Assembly: GCF_002025665.1 (NCBI RefSeq)
Contig: NZ_CP018786.1
Span: 2,976,001 to 3,040,000 of the forward strand
DNA: 64,000 nt
Reading direction: 5' to 3'
DNA from: Chryseobacterium indologenes
GTDB taxonomy: Bacteria; Bacteroidota; Bacteroidia; Flavobacteriales; Weeksellaceae
A program made the translations under genes and the position numbers. Position 1 is the stretch's first letter. Every line of letters starts with the position of its first letter. Below the pieces are notes generated by a model that was not told where the DNA came from, made no database searches, and was given only the letters and a program-made list of their open reading frames with translations. Below are positions 53,365 to 62,715 of this stretch, piece by piece.

Positions 53365-55386
53365 CTATTTAAATTTCTTCTTAAAGCTGAATTTAAGCAT
53401 ATTCATCAGTCCTGGTTCAATAATGTCTATTCCCAGTCCGAAATTACTGTCAGCAACGGTATGATGATCTGTTCTGAACTGTTCAAACTCACTTTGCGGA
53501 ATTTCAAGATTGATCAGAGGATTATATTCAATATTCACACTTGCCCCGTTCTTGTTCACTTTTTTACGGCTTTTATAGTCAAAATATGGATTCGCTATTG
53601 TACTTTCCTGAATGGTATATTTTTCTTCAGTATCAATTTTCTGATCTGTATGGAGATTGATTTCATATTTCTCACTATCGAAATTATGCCAGAATGGTAA
53701 ATCTTTGTGCATAAAGTCTCTTGCGCCTGCCTTCACTACATTTCGGTCAAAGTACATCAGAAAACGGTTTTTCTGTGGATCTACAAAATAAGGATTCTCA
53801 ATAGCAGCAGTATATTGAATCTTTACTTCATTCAGTCTCTTATCATCGCTTACTATATCAATAGCAGCATCTTTAAAGACGTTTCGGACATCTGTACCAT
53901 TACGGTCACCTGAATAATTAAGCGCATAGAAAAGGAAGCTGTTCCAGCTGTCTATGATTTCTCTTTTATTGGTACTTTTAAAATACCTTCTCATAGCATT
54001 AGCTCTGTTTCCTTTATAAGTGGTTGACAGAGTAAGTTTTCCGGTATTGCCCTGAGCAGCTAAATCAACTCTTTCATTAATGCAGAAATAAGGGAATTTA
54101 TACGATTTTCTCACCTTAAGTTCCTGATCTCTTTTCACTTCCAGATAATGCATAAAATAGATGAATCCTCTGTTTTCAATCAATCCGAATTCATCACGGA
54201 TGGTGGCATCAATGAAATATTCCCCTCCTTTATAATTTACTTTTACCACCACATGATTAAAGCTTAATAATGAAGGAAGATAGTATTTAATATAATAATC
54301 TGTATTAAAATTCACCAGCACTACAGACGCGTCTACTCCTATATAATCAAGGATTACTTTTAACAAAACGGATTTTGCCTTACAGTCTCCCTGTTTATTT
54401 TCATAAGTTACTGAAGGTTCCTGTGGTTTATGTCCATTCATTTCATCTGCGTTGAAGATGTAATAAATATGATTCTGAACATATTCTATGGCAAACTGCA
54501 GCTTTTCATCCTGATCAGTAATCGCATCCAGTTTTTCAACAAGGTTCGGAGCAAAATCCTGTAATGAAGCTTTATTGAAAATCTCCTCATAGATTGGTAC
54601 AATATAGTTGGAAAGGTCTTTCCAGTTACTTTCTGTAGCAAAATCTATATAAGGGAAAATTTCACGTCCTGAGTCTACAGGATTGATGTAATTTTCTTCT
54701 TCAATCACAAACCGTTCTCCTTTTTTCAGATAATTGATTTCCGATTCAAGAACATTGCCCTGTCCATCTCTGAAAAATGTTTTTTTGTAAGCAATAGTTT
54801 GTTCACGTTCATTGATAAAAGTGAATGTAAAGCTACCATAAGCCCAATAGTTATCCGGACTTACCCAGACATATTTTGAGAATTTCTTTCTCAGAAAATC
54901 GCGGTCTGTAAATTCTTTGATTCTTGAATCTTCTAAAATCAGCACATCATACAGTCTTAAATCTTTAATAGTAATATTGATTTTTTTATTACTACTCAAG
55001 ACTCCACCACTACTTTGATTTTCACTGTCAAGAACCTTAATTTTCGTATCCGGAATTTTATCAATCAGTACTCCGTCTCTCAACACACTGATTCTGTGAA
55101 TCTGGTAAACTTCATTCTCCTCTACAATCACATCAGAAACAGAAGCTCTTTCAAGATTTCCGGGTTCGTTCAGAGTATAGGCCATACAGACATACTCACT
55201 GTTTTCGGTGTTGCTTGTGTAGTATTTTTTGTCTAAAAAGTAGCAGTAATCACGACCTTCATCAATTTGTCTTTTGGCAAATTCGGAGTCTTTGATTCGG
55301 CTTTTTATTTCTTCATCCCCGATATTTCCTGCCCACATTTCAGGTTTTTGAATCCTGTAATTTTCAACTTGCATTTGATTTTCCAT
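53365..55386 (-). CDS. DUF3857 / transglutaminase-like protein
   Basis: This 673-residue protein has an N-terminal beta-rich DUF3857-like domain (about 60-250) and a transglutaminase-like domain with the Cys-His-Asp triad: C335 in KQGDCKAKS, H378 in FNHVVV and D393 in FIDATIRDEF. A beta-rich C-terminal part follows. Related proteins are usually exported, but this one starts without a signal peptide, and no better start is apparent. Enzymes of this fold act as proteases, amidases or cross-linkers. Substrate unknown. Confidence 0.85.
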   Translation of the reverse strand: MENQMQVENYRIQKPEMWAGNIGDEEIKSRIKDSEFAKRQIDEGRDYCYFLDKKYYTSNTENSEYVCMAYTLNEPGNLERASVSDVIVEENEVYQIHRISVLRDGVLIDKIPDTKIKVLDSENQSSGGVLSSNKKINITIKDLRLYDVLILEDSRIKEFTDRDFLRKKFSKYVWVSPDNYWAYGSFTFTFINEREQTIAYKKTFFRDGQGNVLESEINYLKKGERFVIEEENYINPVDSGREIFPYIDFATESNWKDLSNYIVPIYEEIFNKASLQDFAPNLVEKLDAITDQDEKLQFAIEYVQNHIYYIFNADEMNGHKPQEPSVTYENKQGDCKAKSVLLKVILDYIGVDASVVLVNFNTDYYIKYYLPSLLSFNHVVVKVNYKGGEYFIDATIRDEFGLIENRGFIYFMHYLEVKRDQELKVRKSYKFPYFCINERVDLAAQGNTGKLTLSTTYKGNRANAMRRYFKSTNKREIIDSWNSFLFYALNYSGDRNGTDVRNVFKDAAIDIVSDDKRLNEVKIQYTAAIENPYFVDPQKNRFLMYFDRNVVKAGARDFMHKDLPFWHNFDSEKYEINLHTDQKIDTEEKYTIQESTIANPYFDYKSRKKVNKNGASVNIEYNPLINLEIPQSEFEQFRTDHHTVADSNFGLGIDIIEPGLMNMLKFSFKKKFK

Positions 55387-55522
55387 ATTTATTATAAGAA
55401 TTATGTTTTGTGGTTAGTGTTTAAGAAATTCAAATTAAACGATTAAAAAAATAAAAAGCAATAGCAGAAGTACTACAATTTCGGCATGGTAATTGCGAGG
55501 TATGGGGAAAAAAATCAAGTTT

Positions 55523-56137
55523 ATGAAAAGTATAGCAACAATTCTAAAAGGAGCAGCACCCGTATTAGCATTATTCGCGATGACGCAATGTACAACCACA
55601 GCCAATGCATCCGCAGGTGATGAAAAAACATTCATCGTAGGACCACAGACAGCAGACTGTACAGGCGTAGCTCCTATGAAATGTCTGCAGGTAAAAGAAA
55701 ACACTTCCGCAAACTGGACCAATTTCTACAGCAATATCGAAGGATTTACTTATGAACCGGGATATGAATATGTTTTAAAAGTAAAAACAGAAAAAATTGC
55801 CAATCCGCCAGCTGATGGATCTTCCATAAAATACACATTGATAAAACAGGTTTCTAAAACAAAAAAGAAAGAACTGGCAGCTAATGAAAAAACAATTATC
55901 GTAGGGCCACAAACTGTAGACTGTTCTGCAGGAGCAGGCCGTATGAAATGCATGCAGGTAAAAGAAAATGCTTCTGAAAACTGGACTAATTTCTACAGCA
56001 GTATTGAAGGATTTACTTATGAACCGGGTTACGAATATGTTTTAAAAGTAAAAACAGAAAAAATCGAAAACCCTCCGGCAGACGCCTCTTCAATCAAATA
56101 CACATTGGTAGAACAAGTTTCTAAAACGAAGAAATAA
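55523..56137 (+). CDS. lipoprotein with two tandem DUF4377-type domains
   Basis: This protein of 204 residues is read from ATG 55523 (an upstream TTG frame start at 55493 is less likely). A lipoprotein signal ends FAMTQC. The body is two near-identical units of about 75 residues, each with (F/I)IVGPQT-x-DC, MKC(L/M)QVKEN, NWTNFY, IEGFTYEPGYEYVLKVKTEKI and a Lys-rich end. The units match the DUF4377 plan, usually present once. Each has two Cys that could form a disulfide. Function unknown; envelope-located. The duplication within the gene is recent. Confidence 0.85.
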   Translation: MKSIATILKGAAPVLALFAMTQCTTTANASAGDEKTFIVGPQTADCTGVAPMKCLQVKENTSANWTNFYSNIEGFTYEPGYEYVLKVKTEKIANPPADGSSIKYTLIKQVSKTKKKELAANEKTIIVGPQTVDCSAGAGRMKCMQVKENASENWTNFYSSIEGFTYEPGYEYVLKVKTEKIENPPADASSIKYTLVEQVSKTKK

Positions 56138-56142
56138 TTAAT

Positions 56143-56176
56143 AAAAAAGTTCCTGAAAATTTCAGGAACTTTTTTT
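56143..56176 (+). terminator. intrinsic terminator of the DUF4377 gene
   Basis: GTTCCTGAA (56149-56157) pairs with TTCAGGAAC (56161-56169), extended by flanking A and T runs that give the terminal U-tract. It lies 6 bases after the stop. Confidence 0.85.
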
Positions 56177-56263
56177 ATGTTGGAGGCTGGAAGAATGAAG
56201 TCAGAAGTTACTTTTGGTCAATCCGGAAAAGTTAACAATTATATATTCATTTTCCTTTCTATC

Positions 56264-57202
56264 TTAAAATCCAGTTTCTTTTTGAGGTGGATCAGGATAT
56301 TTTCCTTTGGTAGTCTCTCCTACGGTATTTGCGGTTGTCATGGCTACAACCAGATCATTCAGCATTCCGCTGGCTGCAGTAGGCGAATTGGGAAGAAGGA
56401 CAAGACTACTTCTGTTGCTTGCTCCCACCGAATGCAATGTATCATAGTGCTGTGTTACCACGATAAGCGCTGATGCTTCATGAGAATTGATATCTACATT
56501 ATTCAGCATTCTTACAGACTCTTCAAGTCCTTTTGCAATTTCTCTTCTTTGGTCTGCAATCCCTTGTCCCTGAAGTTTTTTAGATTCTGCTTCTGCTTTT
56601 GCAACGGCTACAATTCGGATTCTCTGTGCTTCTGATTCATATTCTGCAGCTGTTTTTTCTCTTTCTGCCGCATTAATTCTGTTCATGGCATGTTTTACCT
56701 GCTCATCAGGATCAATATCTGTTACCAACGCTTTGATAATATCATATCCGTAGCTGTTCATCGCTTCCTGAAGTTCACTTTTCACCGCAATTGCTACATC
56801 GTCTTTTCTTACAAAAACATCATCCAGTTTCAGTTTCGGAACCTCAGCACGCACGACATCGAATACAAATGAAGTAATTTGATTTTCCGGATTTTCCAAA
56901 CGATAATAAGCATCTCCTACCTGACTTCGGATCACCTGGTACTGAACAGAAATTTTCATTTTGATGAAAACGTTATCCAATGTTTTCGTATCAATCATTA
57001 CGTCCAGCTGCTGAATTCTCAAATTCAGTCTTTTCGCAATCTGATCTATGATGGGCAGTTTAAGATGAAGCCCTGAATGTTTTACAGCCCGAAATTTTCC
57101 GAAACGTTCGATAATAGCCGCAGTTTCCTGTTTAACAACAAAAAACGAAGCAAATAAAATGATAAGCCCGAAGAAAATAACGGGCGCTAAATATATACCC
57201 AT
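56264..57202 (-). CDS. SPFH/band-7 membrane protein (stomatin/QmcA-like)
   Basis: This 312-residue protein has an N-terminal membrane helix (about 2-22), then an SPFH domain (VKQETAAIIERFGKF, KRLNLRIQQLDVMIDTKTLDNV, VQYQV), and a long Ala/Glu-rich coiled coil (about 165-240, AAEREKTAAEYESEAQR). Such proteins form large membrane-associated rings that organise lipid domains and proteases. Size and motif order match stomatin/QmcA. Monocistronic. Confidence 0.92.
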   Translation of the reverse strand: MGIYLAPVIFFGLIILFASFFVVKQETAAIIERFGKFRAVKHSGLHLKLPIIDQIAKRLNLRIQQLDVMIDTKTLDNVFIKMKISVQYQVIRSQVGDAYYRLENPENQITSFVFDVVRAEVPKLKLDDVFVRKDDVAIAVKSELQEAMNSYGYDIIKALVTDIDPDEQVKHAMNRINAAEREKTAAEYESEAQRIRIVAVAKAEAESKKLQGQGIADQRREIAKGLEESVRMLNNVDINSHEASALIVVTQHYDTLHSVGASNRSSLVLLPNSPTAASGMLNDLVVAMTTANTVGETTKGKYPDPPQKETGF

Positions 57203-57373
57203 AGTTTTAAGTTTTTCTAATGTGTCGCAATAAATCCTGTTTTGTTAAAAACATTTTTACTGGTGCTTGCTTAAATATATGAAAAATAAATTTAAGACTT
57301 AGAGGATCATCTTCAAGAAATCAAACATCAGAAGTATAGCATGATTTAAATTAAAATTATTCTGAAAAAGGCT

Positions 57374-57381
57374 TACTTTTG
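57374..57381 (+). promoter_or_regulatory. candidate -7 promoter element of the Crp-type regulator gene
   Basis: TACTTTTG matches the Bacteroidetes -7 consensus TAnnTTTG and lies 18 bases upstream of the regulator start. A -33 partner is not evident. Confidence 0.4.
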
Positions 57382-57398
57382 AATATTCATTCCCCATC

Positions 57399-57971
57399 AT
57401 GGTTAATTCTAAAGAAATATTAAAAGATCACATTTCAAAATTTACGACGCTCACAGACGAGCAGCTGGATTATGTTTTTGGACATTTTAATCTGATTACT
57501 TTAAAGAAAGGACAAAGCCTGATTTTGGAGGGTGACTTTGTAAACCATGAATATTTTGTGCTTGAAGGCTGTTTAAAAGCTTTTTATCTTAATGACAGCA
57601 TGAAAATGTTTATCCTTCAGTTTGCTATGCCGACCTGGTGGGTTACCGATTTTGATGCGCTTTACAGCAAAACAAGAGCTACCATTAATGTTGACTGTAT
57701 TACAAATGCCACAATCTTATCTATTTCCAATGAAGACAGAGAGAAAATCTGCAATGAAATTCATGAGGTTGAGCATTTTTTCCGATGGAGAACCAATAAA
57801 GGATATGTCGCTGCACAGAAACGTCTGCTTTCTTTTATGAATAACGATGCCAAATTCAGGTATCAGGAGCTTTTATCCATGTATCCTCAATTATATAATC
57901 TGGTTCCAAAGCATCTGATTGCTTCTTATCTTGGGGTAACCAGAGAAACGTTGAGCAGACTTCATCAATAA
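57399..57971 (+). CDS. Crp/Fnr-family transcription regulator
   Basis: This 190-residue protein has an N-terminal cyclic-nucleotide-type sensor barrel (about 20-115, LKKGQSLILEGDFVNHEYFVLEG) and a short C-terminal helix-turn-helix (LIASYLGVTRETLSRLHQ). It has no FNR-type cysteine cluster. It lies just upstream of the YceI-to-nitronate-monooxygenase operon on the same strand and is a natural candidate to control it. Ligand unknown. Confidence 0.9.
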   Translation: MVNSKEILKDHISKFTTLTDEQLDYVFGHFNLITLKKGQSLILEGDFVNHEYFVLEGCLKAFYLNDSMKMFILQFAMPTWWVTDFDALYSKTRATINVDCITNATILSISNEDREKICNEIHEVEHFFRWRTNKGYVAAQKRLLSFMNNDAKFRYQELLSMYPQLYNLVPKHLIASYLGVTRETLSRLHQ

Positions 57972-58079
57972 TCAACCTCTTTGAAAACGATTGATCTCCT
58001 CCTCTATTTTGTGAGGTACATCACGTAACTTTTTCTTTTGATCGGCTGAACTTTGTGTCAACATTTAAACCCAATAAAA

Positions 58080-58613
58080 ATGGACACAAAAAATTTTAAA
58101 GTCAATGCCGGAAACAGTACCATCAACTGGATCGGCAGAAAAGTAACCGGAGCTCACAACGGAACTATTGGTGTAAAAGAAGGAAACTTCACATTAGGAG
58201 AGGAAAAATCTTTATCAGGAAAATTCACAATAGATACCCGAAGCATCAAAATCCTTGATATCGAGAATACTGAAACCAATACGCAGTTTGCTAATCATCT
58301 GGCTTCTGATGATTTCTTTAATTCTGAACAGTTTCCTGAAGCTTATTTCGAAATCACTCATGCAGAACCGGGTGCTGAAAATCTTTATTATGTAGAAGGA
58401 GATCTTACGATAAAAGGGATTACCCATTCTATCGATACCAGCCTGGAGATTGCAAAAACAGATAATACAGCTGTTCTTAAAAGCAAGATTGTAATTGACA
58501 GGACGAAGTTCAATATCAAATTCAGATCCTTCAATTTCTTCACCAATCTTGGAGACACTTTGATCTACAACAATTTTGAGTTAAACATTCATCTTGTTGC
58601 GGAAGCTTATTAA
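58080..58613 (+). CDS. YceI-family lipid-binding protein
   Basis: This protein of 177 residues is read from ATG 58080 rather than the TTG at 58053. It is all beta, with the YceI pattern: INWIGRKVTGAHNGTIGVKEG near the start, then HLASDDFFNSEQFPEAYFEI and DLTIKGITHSIDTSLEI. YceI proteins bind isoprenoid-type lipids in a lipocalin-like barrel. Many members are exported, but this one has no signal peptide and should be cytosolic. It is the first gene of a five-gene run of redox-related genes. Confidence 0.9.
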   Translation: MDTKNFKVNAGNSTINWIGRKVTGAHNGTIGVKEGNFTLGEEKSLSGKFTIDTRSIKILDIENTETNTQFANHLASDDFFNSEQFPEAYFEITHAEPGAENLYYVEGDLTIKGITHSIDTSLEIAKTDNTAVLKSKIVIDRTKFNIKFRSFNFFTNLGDTLIYNNFELNIHLVAEAY

Positions 58614-58639
58614 TTCAAATAATCTTAAAAATTTACATC

Positions 58640-58858
58640 ATGCCATTCATAAAAGTAGATGTGCTTCGCGAAGATCTTACCCGCGAAACCAAACAACAAT
58701 TAATCAGAAAAATCAGTGAAGCAGTCACTTCGGTTTTGAATAAGGATCCTCATTTAACCCATATCGTGATTAACGAAATTGAAGATGATAACTGGGGATA
58801 TGCCGGAGAACAGGTTTCAGTGTTAAAAGAACAGGGATTTTCAACAGTAAAAAAATAA
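58640..58858 (+). CDS. 4-oxalocrotonate tautomerase-family protein
   Basis: This 72-residue protein has the catalytic Pro2 right after the start Met (MPFIKVDVL) and the family pattern TRETKQQLIRKISEAVTSVL. It catalyses keto-enol shifts through the N-terminal proline. It lies 26 bases after the YceI gene and 8 before the SDR gene. Confidence 0.88.
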   Translation: MPFIKVDVLREDLTRETKQQLIRKISEAVTSVLNKDPHLTHIVINEIEDDNWGYAGEQVSVLKEQGFSTVKK

Positions 58859-58866
58859 GCGTAAAA

Positions 58867-59601
58867 ATGAAAAAGCAAACCATAATTGTAACAGGAGCTT
58901 CTTCAGGAATAGGATTGGAAACAGCCCGTTATTTCTTAGACAGAGGTGATAATGTCATCATTAATTCGCAAACAGCATCCAAATTAGAGGAAGTTTATCA
59001 TGAACTGGGAGCCGGAGATCATCTGGCCATGGTTGCCGGAAATGTTTCAGACAAAACAACTGGAGAAACACTGGTTCAAACAGCTTTAGAAAGATTCGGA
59101 TCTGTTGATGTTCTTATCAATAATGCCGGAATTTATGAGAACAAACCCTTTCTGGAAGTCACTGAAGATTATCTGGACCGTTTTTTAACCACCAATTTAA
59201 AAGGAACATTCTTTACTACACAGGCCGTTATTCCTCAGATGATCAGACAAAAAGACGGAGTGGTTATCAATGTAGGAACACCATTGGTATCTCATGCGAT
59301 TGCAGAATCTCCTTCTACAGCACCTATTTCAAGCAAAGGAGCAATTCATGCTCTGACTTTACAGCTGGCGGCAGAGTTTGGAAAAGATAATATCAGAGTT
59401 AATACGATTGCTCCGGGATTGATAAGAACTCCGATGCATGGTGCGGACCTTGACAATAATGCAGGAATACACCTGATTAACCGCATTGGTGAGCCTGAAG
59501 AAGTTGCTCAGATGATTCATGCAATTGCCAAGAACAAATTAATTTCCGGAGCCATCATCAATGTTGATGGAGGAATGGGAGCCGGACACCATTTATCATG
59601 A
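58867..59601 (+). CDS. SDR-family oxidoreductase with altered catalytic site
   Basis: This 244-residue Rossmann-fold protein has the cofactor motif TGASSGIG (9-16) and NNAG (85-88). The usual Tyr-x-x-x-Lys reads Pro153-x-x-x-Lys157 and the catalytic Ser position reads as Gly-Thr (INVGT). The lysine is kept. The C-terminal part (DNIRVNTIAPGLIRTPMHG) is normal. So it should bind NAD(P)H but may use a changed mechanism or not be a classic dehydrogenase. It overlaps the next gene by 4 bases. Confidence 0.88.
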   Translation: MKKQTIIVTGASSGIGLETARYFLDRGDNVIINSQTASKLEEVYHELGAGDHLAMVAGNVSDKTTGETLVQTALERFGSVDVLINNAGIYENKPFLEVTEDYLDRFLTTNLKGTFFTTQAVIPQMIRQKDGVVINVGTPLVSHAIAESPSTAPISSKGAIHALTLQLAAEFGKDNIRVNTIAPGLIRTPMHGADLDNNAGIHLINRIGEPEEVAQMIHAIAKNKLISGAIINVDGGMGAGHHLS

Positions 59602-60050
59602 AACTATCATTAATTATAGCATGGCTGCTCAGCTTTCCGTTGAGCGGCCATGCACAAAATGTAAAGGATATGAAAACCTACCAAAACCCGGAAACCGAAA
59701 TAAGAAATATCATAGAAAATTATTATTTCAAAGGAATTTATGAAGGGAATAGTGAACTTCTAAAAAAAGCATTCTACAAAGGCGCTTTACTTTTCGGAGA
59801 TGTTAACGGAGTTCCGTATTTCAAAACAGCAGAACAATATATTGAAGGAGTCGGAAACCGTGTAAGCCCACAGAAATCCGGAAAAGATTTTAAAGCAATA
59901 ATTCTTTCTATTGATGTCATTAATTCGATTGCTGTCGCAAAATTACACGTCAGAATGTATGATTTTAATTATTATAATTTCATAACTTTCAATCATATAG
60001 ACGGAAAATGGTTCATCGTTAACAAGACATTAACCAACGTATACCTTTAA
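59598..60050 (+). CDS. secreted SnoaL/NTF2-like (lumazine-binding type) protein
   Basis: This 150-residue protein has a signal peptide ending GHAQ near residue 19. The mature part has the NTF2-like pattern: IRNIIENYYFKGIYEGNSELLKKAF, then beta strands with IAVAKLHVRMYDFNYYNFITF and GKWFIVNKTL at the end. Such small cone-shaped proteins bind or convert small molecules. It overlaps the SDR gene by 4 bases. Function not predicted. Confidence 0.82.
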   Translation: MKLSLIIAWLLSFPLSGHAQNVKDMKTYQNPETEIRNIIENYYFKGIYEGNSELLKKAFYKGALLFGDVNGVPYFKTAEQYIEGVGNRVSPQKSGKDFKAIILSIDVINSIAVAKLHVRMYDFNYYNFITFNHIDGKWFIVNKTLTNVYL

Positions 60051-60080
60051 TTCAAATTTTTAATTAAAAAGAATAAAGTC

Positions 60081-61154
60081 ATGTGGAATAAAAATAGAAT
60101 TACAGAATTATTGGGTATTGAATATCCTATTCTGCAAGGCCCTTTTGGCGGAGGTCTTTCTACCGTTGCATTGACAACAACGGTGAGTAATCTTGGCGGA
60201 TTGGGAGGTTTTGGAGCTTACACATTGTCACCACAGGAAATCTATGACATTCACAAAGCCATACAATCCAAAACAGATCAACCTTACAATCTTAATCTCT
60301 GGGTAAATGATCACGATATTATTGATAAAGAACATACAAAAGAGCAATATCAAAAAGCCGTTGAAACCTTCAAACCGTATTTTGATCTTTTAAATATGGA
60401 TATTCCTGAAGCACCACCCACTTTTGAATCAAGGTTTCAGAATCAGTTGGAGGTTGTTCTTGATATTAAGCCCAAGGTGTTCAGCTTTATGTTTGGTTTG
60501 CTGGATGAAAATATCATTGAGGAACTTCATCGTCAGGGAACAGTGGTATTAGGAAATGCAACAACGTTGGATGAAGCAATTGCCCTGGAAAAAACGGGTG
60601 TGGATGCTATTGTGGCTTCCGGTTTCGAAAGTGGCGGCCACAGACCTTCGTTTCTGGATCAGGCTGAACTTTCTACAACGGGAACTTTCGCTTTGATTCA
60701 ATTAATAAAGGATAGGGTAAAAATTCCTGTAGTGGCTGCCGGAGGAATCGCCAACGGCCGTGGCATTGCGGGAGCTTTTAAGCTGGGAGCTGATGCTGTA
60801 CAGATTGGCACCGCTTTTCTGGCAACTGAAGAATCCGGAGCTCTGCCAATTCATAAGGAATTTCTATTTTCTGACGCTGCTAAATCCACCACACTTTCCA
60901 GAGCTTATACCGGAAGATTGGGACGTGGAATTACTACAAAAATCACAAGAGATGTATTGACTGCAACGGATAAAACCCTGCCCTTTCCTCTACAAACTCA
61001 TTTCATGGGAGCATTCAGGAAAGCGGCTTTGGAACAGCAAAAGAATGATCTCGTATTTTTCTGGTCGGGTCAGATTGCTCCGCTTTTAAAACATAAAAAA
61101 GCCTCCACTTTAATGCAGTCATTAATCGAAGAGGCTTCTGAATTATTACAATAA
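60081..61154 (+). CDS. nitronate monooxygenase (2-nitropropane dioxygenase family)
   Basis: This 357-residue FMN-binding TIM barrel has GIEYPILQGPFGGGLST near the start, the catalytic-region ASGFESGGHRPSF with His, and VAAGGIANGRGIAGAFKLGADAVQIGTAFL for phosphate binding of FMN. It oxidises alkyl nitronates to carbonyl compounds and nitrite and so detoxifies propionate 3-nitronate-like poisons. It is the last gene of the YceI-led run. Confidence 0.92.
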   Translation: MWNKNRITELLGIEYPILQGPFGGGLSTVALTTTVSNLGGLGGFGAYTLSPQEIYDIHKAIQSKTDQPYNLNLWVNDHDIIDKEHTKEQYQKAVETFKPYFDLLNMDIPEAPPTFESRFQNQLEVVLDIKPKVFSFMFGLLDENIIEELHRQGTVVLGNATTLDEAIALEKTGVDAIVASGFESGGHRPSFLDQAELSTTGTFALIQLIKDRVKIPVVAAGGIANGRGIAGAFKLGADAVQIGTAFLATEESGALPIHKEFLFSDAAKSTTLSRAYTGRLGRGITTKITRDVLTATDKTLPFPLQTHFMGAFRKAALEQQKNDLVFFWSGQIAPLLKHKKASTLMQSLIEEASELLQ

Positions 61155-61161
61155 ATAGAAT

Positions 61162-62520
61162 TTACACCGTCATTCCGATGTCTATTCCTTTAATTTTTCG
61201 ATACAAATCGGTAGCATAGTTATCCGTCATCCCGGAAACAAAATCAATGACTCCAAGAACTTTCTGATAATCGGTTCCGTCATTGTAAATAAATTGCTTT
61301 GGAATGAGTTTCAAAGCTTTTTCATCATAGGATTTTCTGTGGTCTTTAGCTTTCAGAATGGAAGGAATAAAATGATCCAGCAATTCATACATTACATTAT
61401 AACCGGCATTTTCAATTTCAACAACCGCTTTATGATTGTAGATTTTTTCTACGGAGAAACTGGCAATATCCTGCAATGCTTTATTTTCTTTTTTGTAAAT
61501 ATCAAGTAAACCATTGCCTAAGTTTCCTTCAAGAATCGTCTCAAAGTTATACTTATACATCTCAATCGATTTGTTGATTAATGCATTGATTACTTTTGCC
61601 CTTAAATAAGAAATCTGTTCGTTTTCATTGGAAATAGAACTTAACTTTGTTTCAATTCTCTGAACATCATCTGTTTCAGATTTTACCAGTTCGAAAAATA
61701 AGTTTTTACAGTCTGCTGTGGAAACAATTCCCAGTCTGTGAGCATCTTCCATATCAATGATGTTGTAGCAGATATCATCAGCCGCTTCTACCAGCCAGAC
61801 AAAAGGATGTCTCTTGAAAATATGCGGTTCTTCGCTTTCAGAAATAAGCTGAGTTCCTTTTGCAATTTCTAGGAATATATCTTTTTCATTCTGGAAAAAG
61901 CCGAATTTCTTCCTGTGAATGATTCCTTTTTTCTTTGCAACCGCTTCACACGGATATTTTGCAATACTTGCCAATGTAGAGAACGTCAGCTGAATTCCTC
62001 CTGCATCTTTTCCTTGCTGCTGCTGTGCCAATACTCTGATGGCATTGGCGTTTCCTTCAAAATTAACCAGATCTGCCCACTCCTTCTCATTGAATTTTGA
62101 TTTCAAATCTTTTTCGTTCCTTTCAAAATAGCTTGCAATAGCATCTTCTCCGGAATGTCCGAATGCAGGATTTCCCACATCATGGCATAAACACGCTGCC
62201 GCAATTACATTTCCTAAATTATAGAGATAAAAATTCTTTGAATCCTCAGTCAGTTCATTTTTAAAATCATCCGCAATAAATTCACCGATAATACTTCCTA
62301 AACTTCTTCCTACGGATGATACCTCCAAAGAATGGGTAAGTCTGTTGTGTACAAAAACACTTCCGGGAAGAGGAAAAACCTGCGTTTTATTCTGCAGTCT
62401 TCTGAAGGCAGAAGAGAAGATAATTCTGTCGAAATCCCTTTGAAAATCAGTTCGTGAAGCTTTGGTCTGTGGATTGTTTCCTGTACGTTGATTGGTGAAA
62501 ATCTGGTTTAAATTCATCAT
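61162..62520 (-). CDS. dgt: deoxyguanosinetriphosphate triphosphohydrolase (dGTPase)
   Basis: This 452-residue HD-domain enzyme has the dGTPase opening (SRTDFQRDFDRIIFSSAFRRLQNKTQVFPLP), His in NRLTHSLEVSSVGRS, the metal motif CLCHDVGNPAFGHSGE, and Asp in WLVEAADDICYNIIDMEDA. It removes triphosphate from dNTPs, affecting pool size and phage defence. It is convergent with the nitronate monooxygenase gene (7 bases between stops) and divergent from the methyltransferase gene. It could start at either of two adjacent ATGs. Confidence 0.93.
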   Translation of the reverse strand: MMNLNQIFTNQRTGNNPQTKASRTDFQRDFDRIIFSSAFRRLQNKTQVFPLPGSVFVHNRLTHSLEVSSVGRSLGSIIGEFIADDFKNELTEDSKNFYLYNLGNVIAAACLCHDVGNPAFGHSGEDAIASYFERNEKDLKSKFNEKEWADLVNFEGNANAIRVLAQQQQGKDAGGIQLTFSTLASIAKYPCEAVAKKKGIIHRKKFGFFQNEKDIFLEIAKGTQLISESEEPHIFKRHPFVWLVEAADDICYNIIDMEDAHRLGIVSTADCKNLFFELVKSETDDVQRIETKLSSISNENEQISYLRAKVINALINKSIEMYKYNFETILEGNLGNGLLDIYKKENKALQDIASFSVEKIYNHKAVVEIENAGYNVMYELLDHFIPSILKAKDHRKSYDEKALKLIPKQFIYNDGTDYQKVLGVIDFVSGMTDNYATDLYRKIKGIDIGMTV

Positions 62521-62647
62521 TTTTCAAAATTACTCCAAATTTTAATTGTACGGAATAGTATTTAGATTTTTATTAGCAGGATCTTCCATTCAAAAAATCT
62601 ATTATAGTAAACGTTTTTTAGGGATCGGAAAGCTTGAATAAATATTT

Positions 62648-62655
62648 TACATTTG
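62648..62655 (+). promoter_or_regulatory. candidate -7 promoter element of the methyltransferase gene
   Basis: TACATTTG matches the Bacteroidetes -7 consensus TAnnTTTG, 61 bases upstream of the start. A TTG lies upstream but at shorter than usual spacing. Confidence 0.42.
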
Positions 62656-62715
62656 ATCCAGCTAATACAGTTGAAGAATCCCTAAAATTCTTCTTTCAAA
62701 TTTTAAATTATAACT

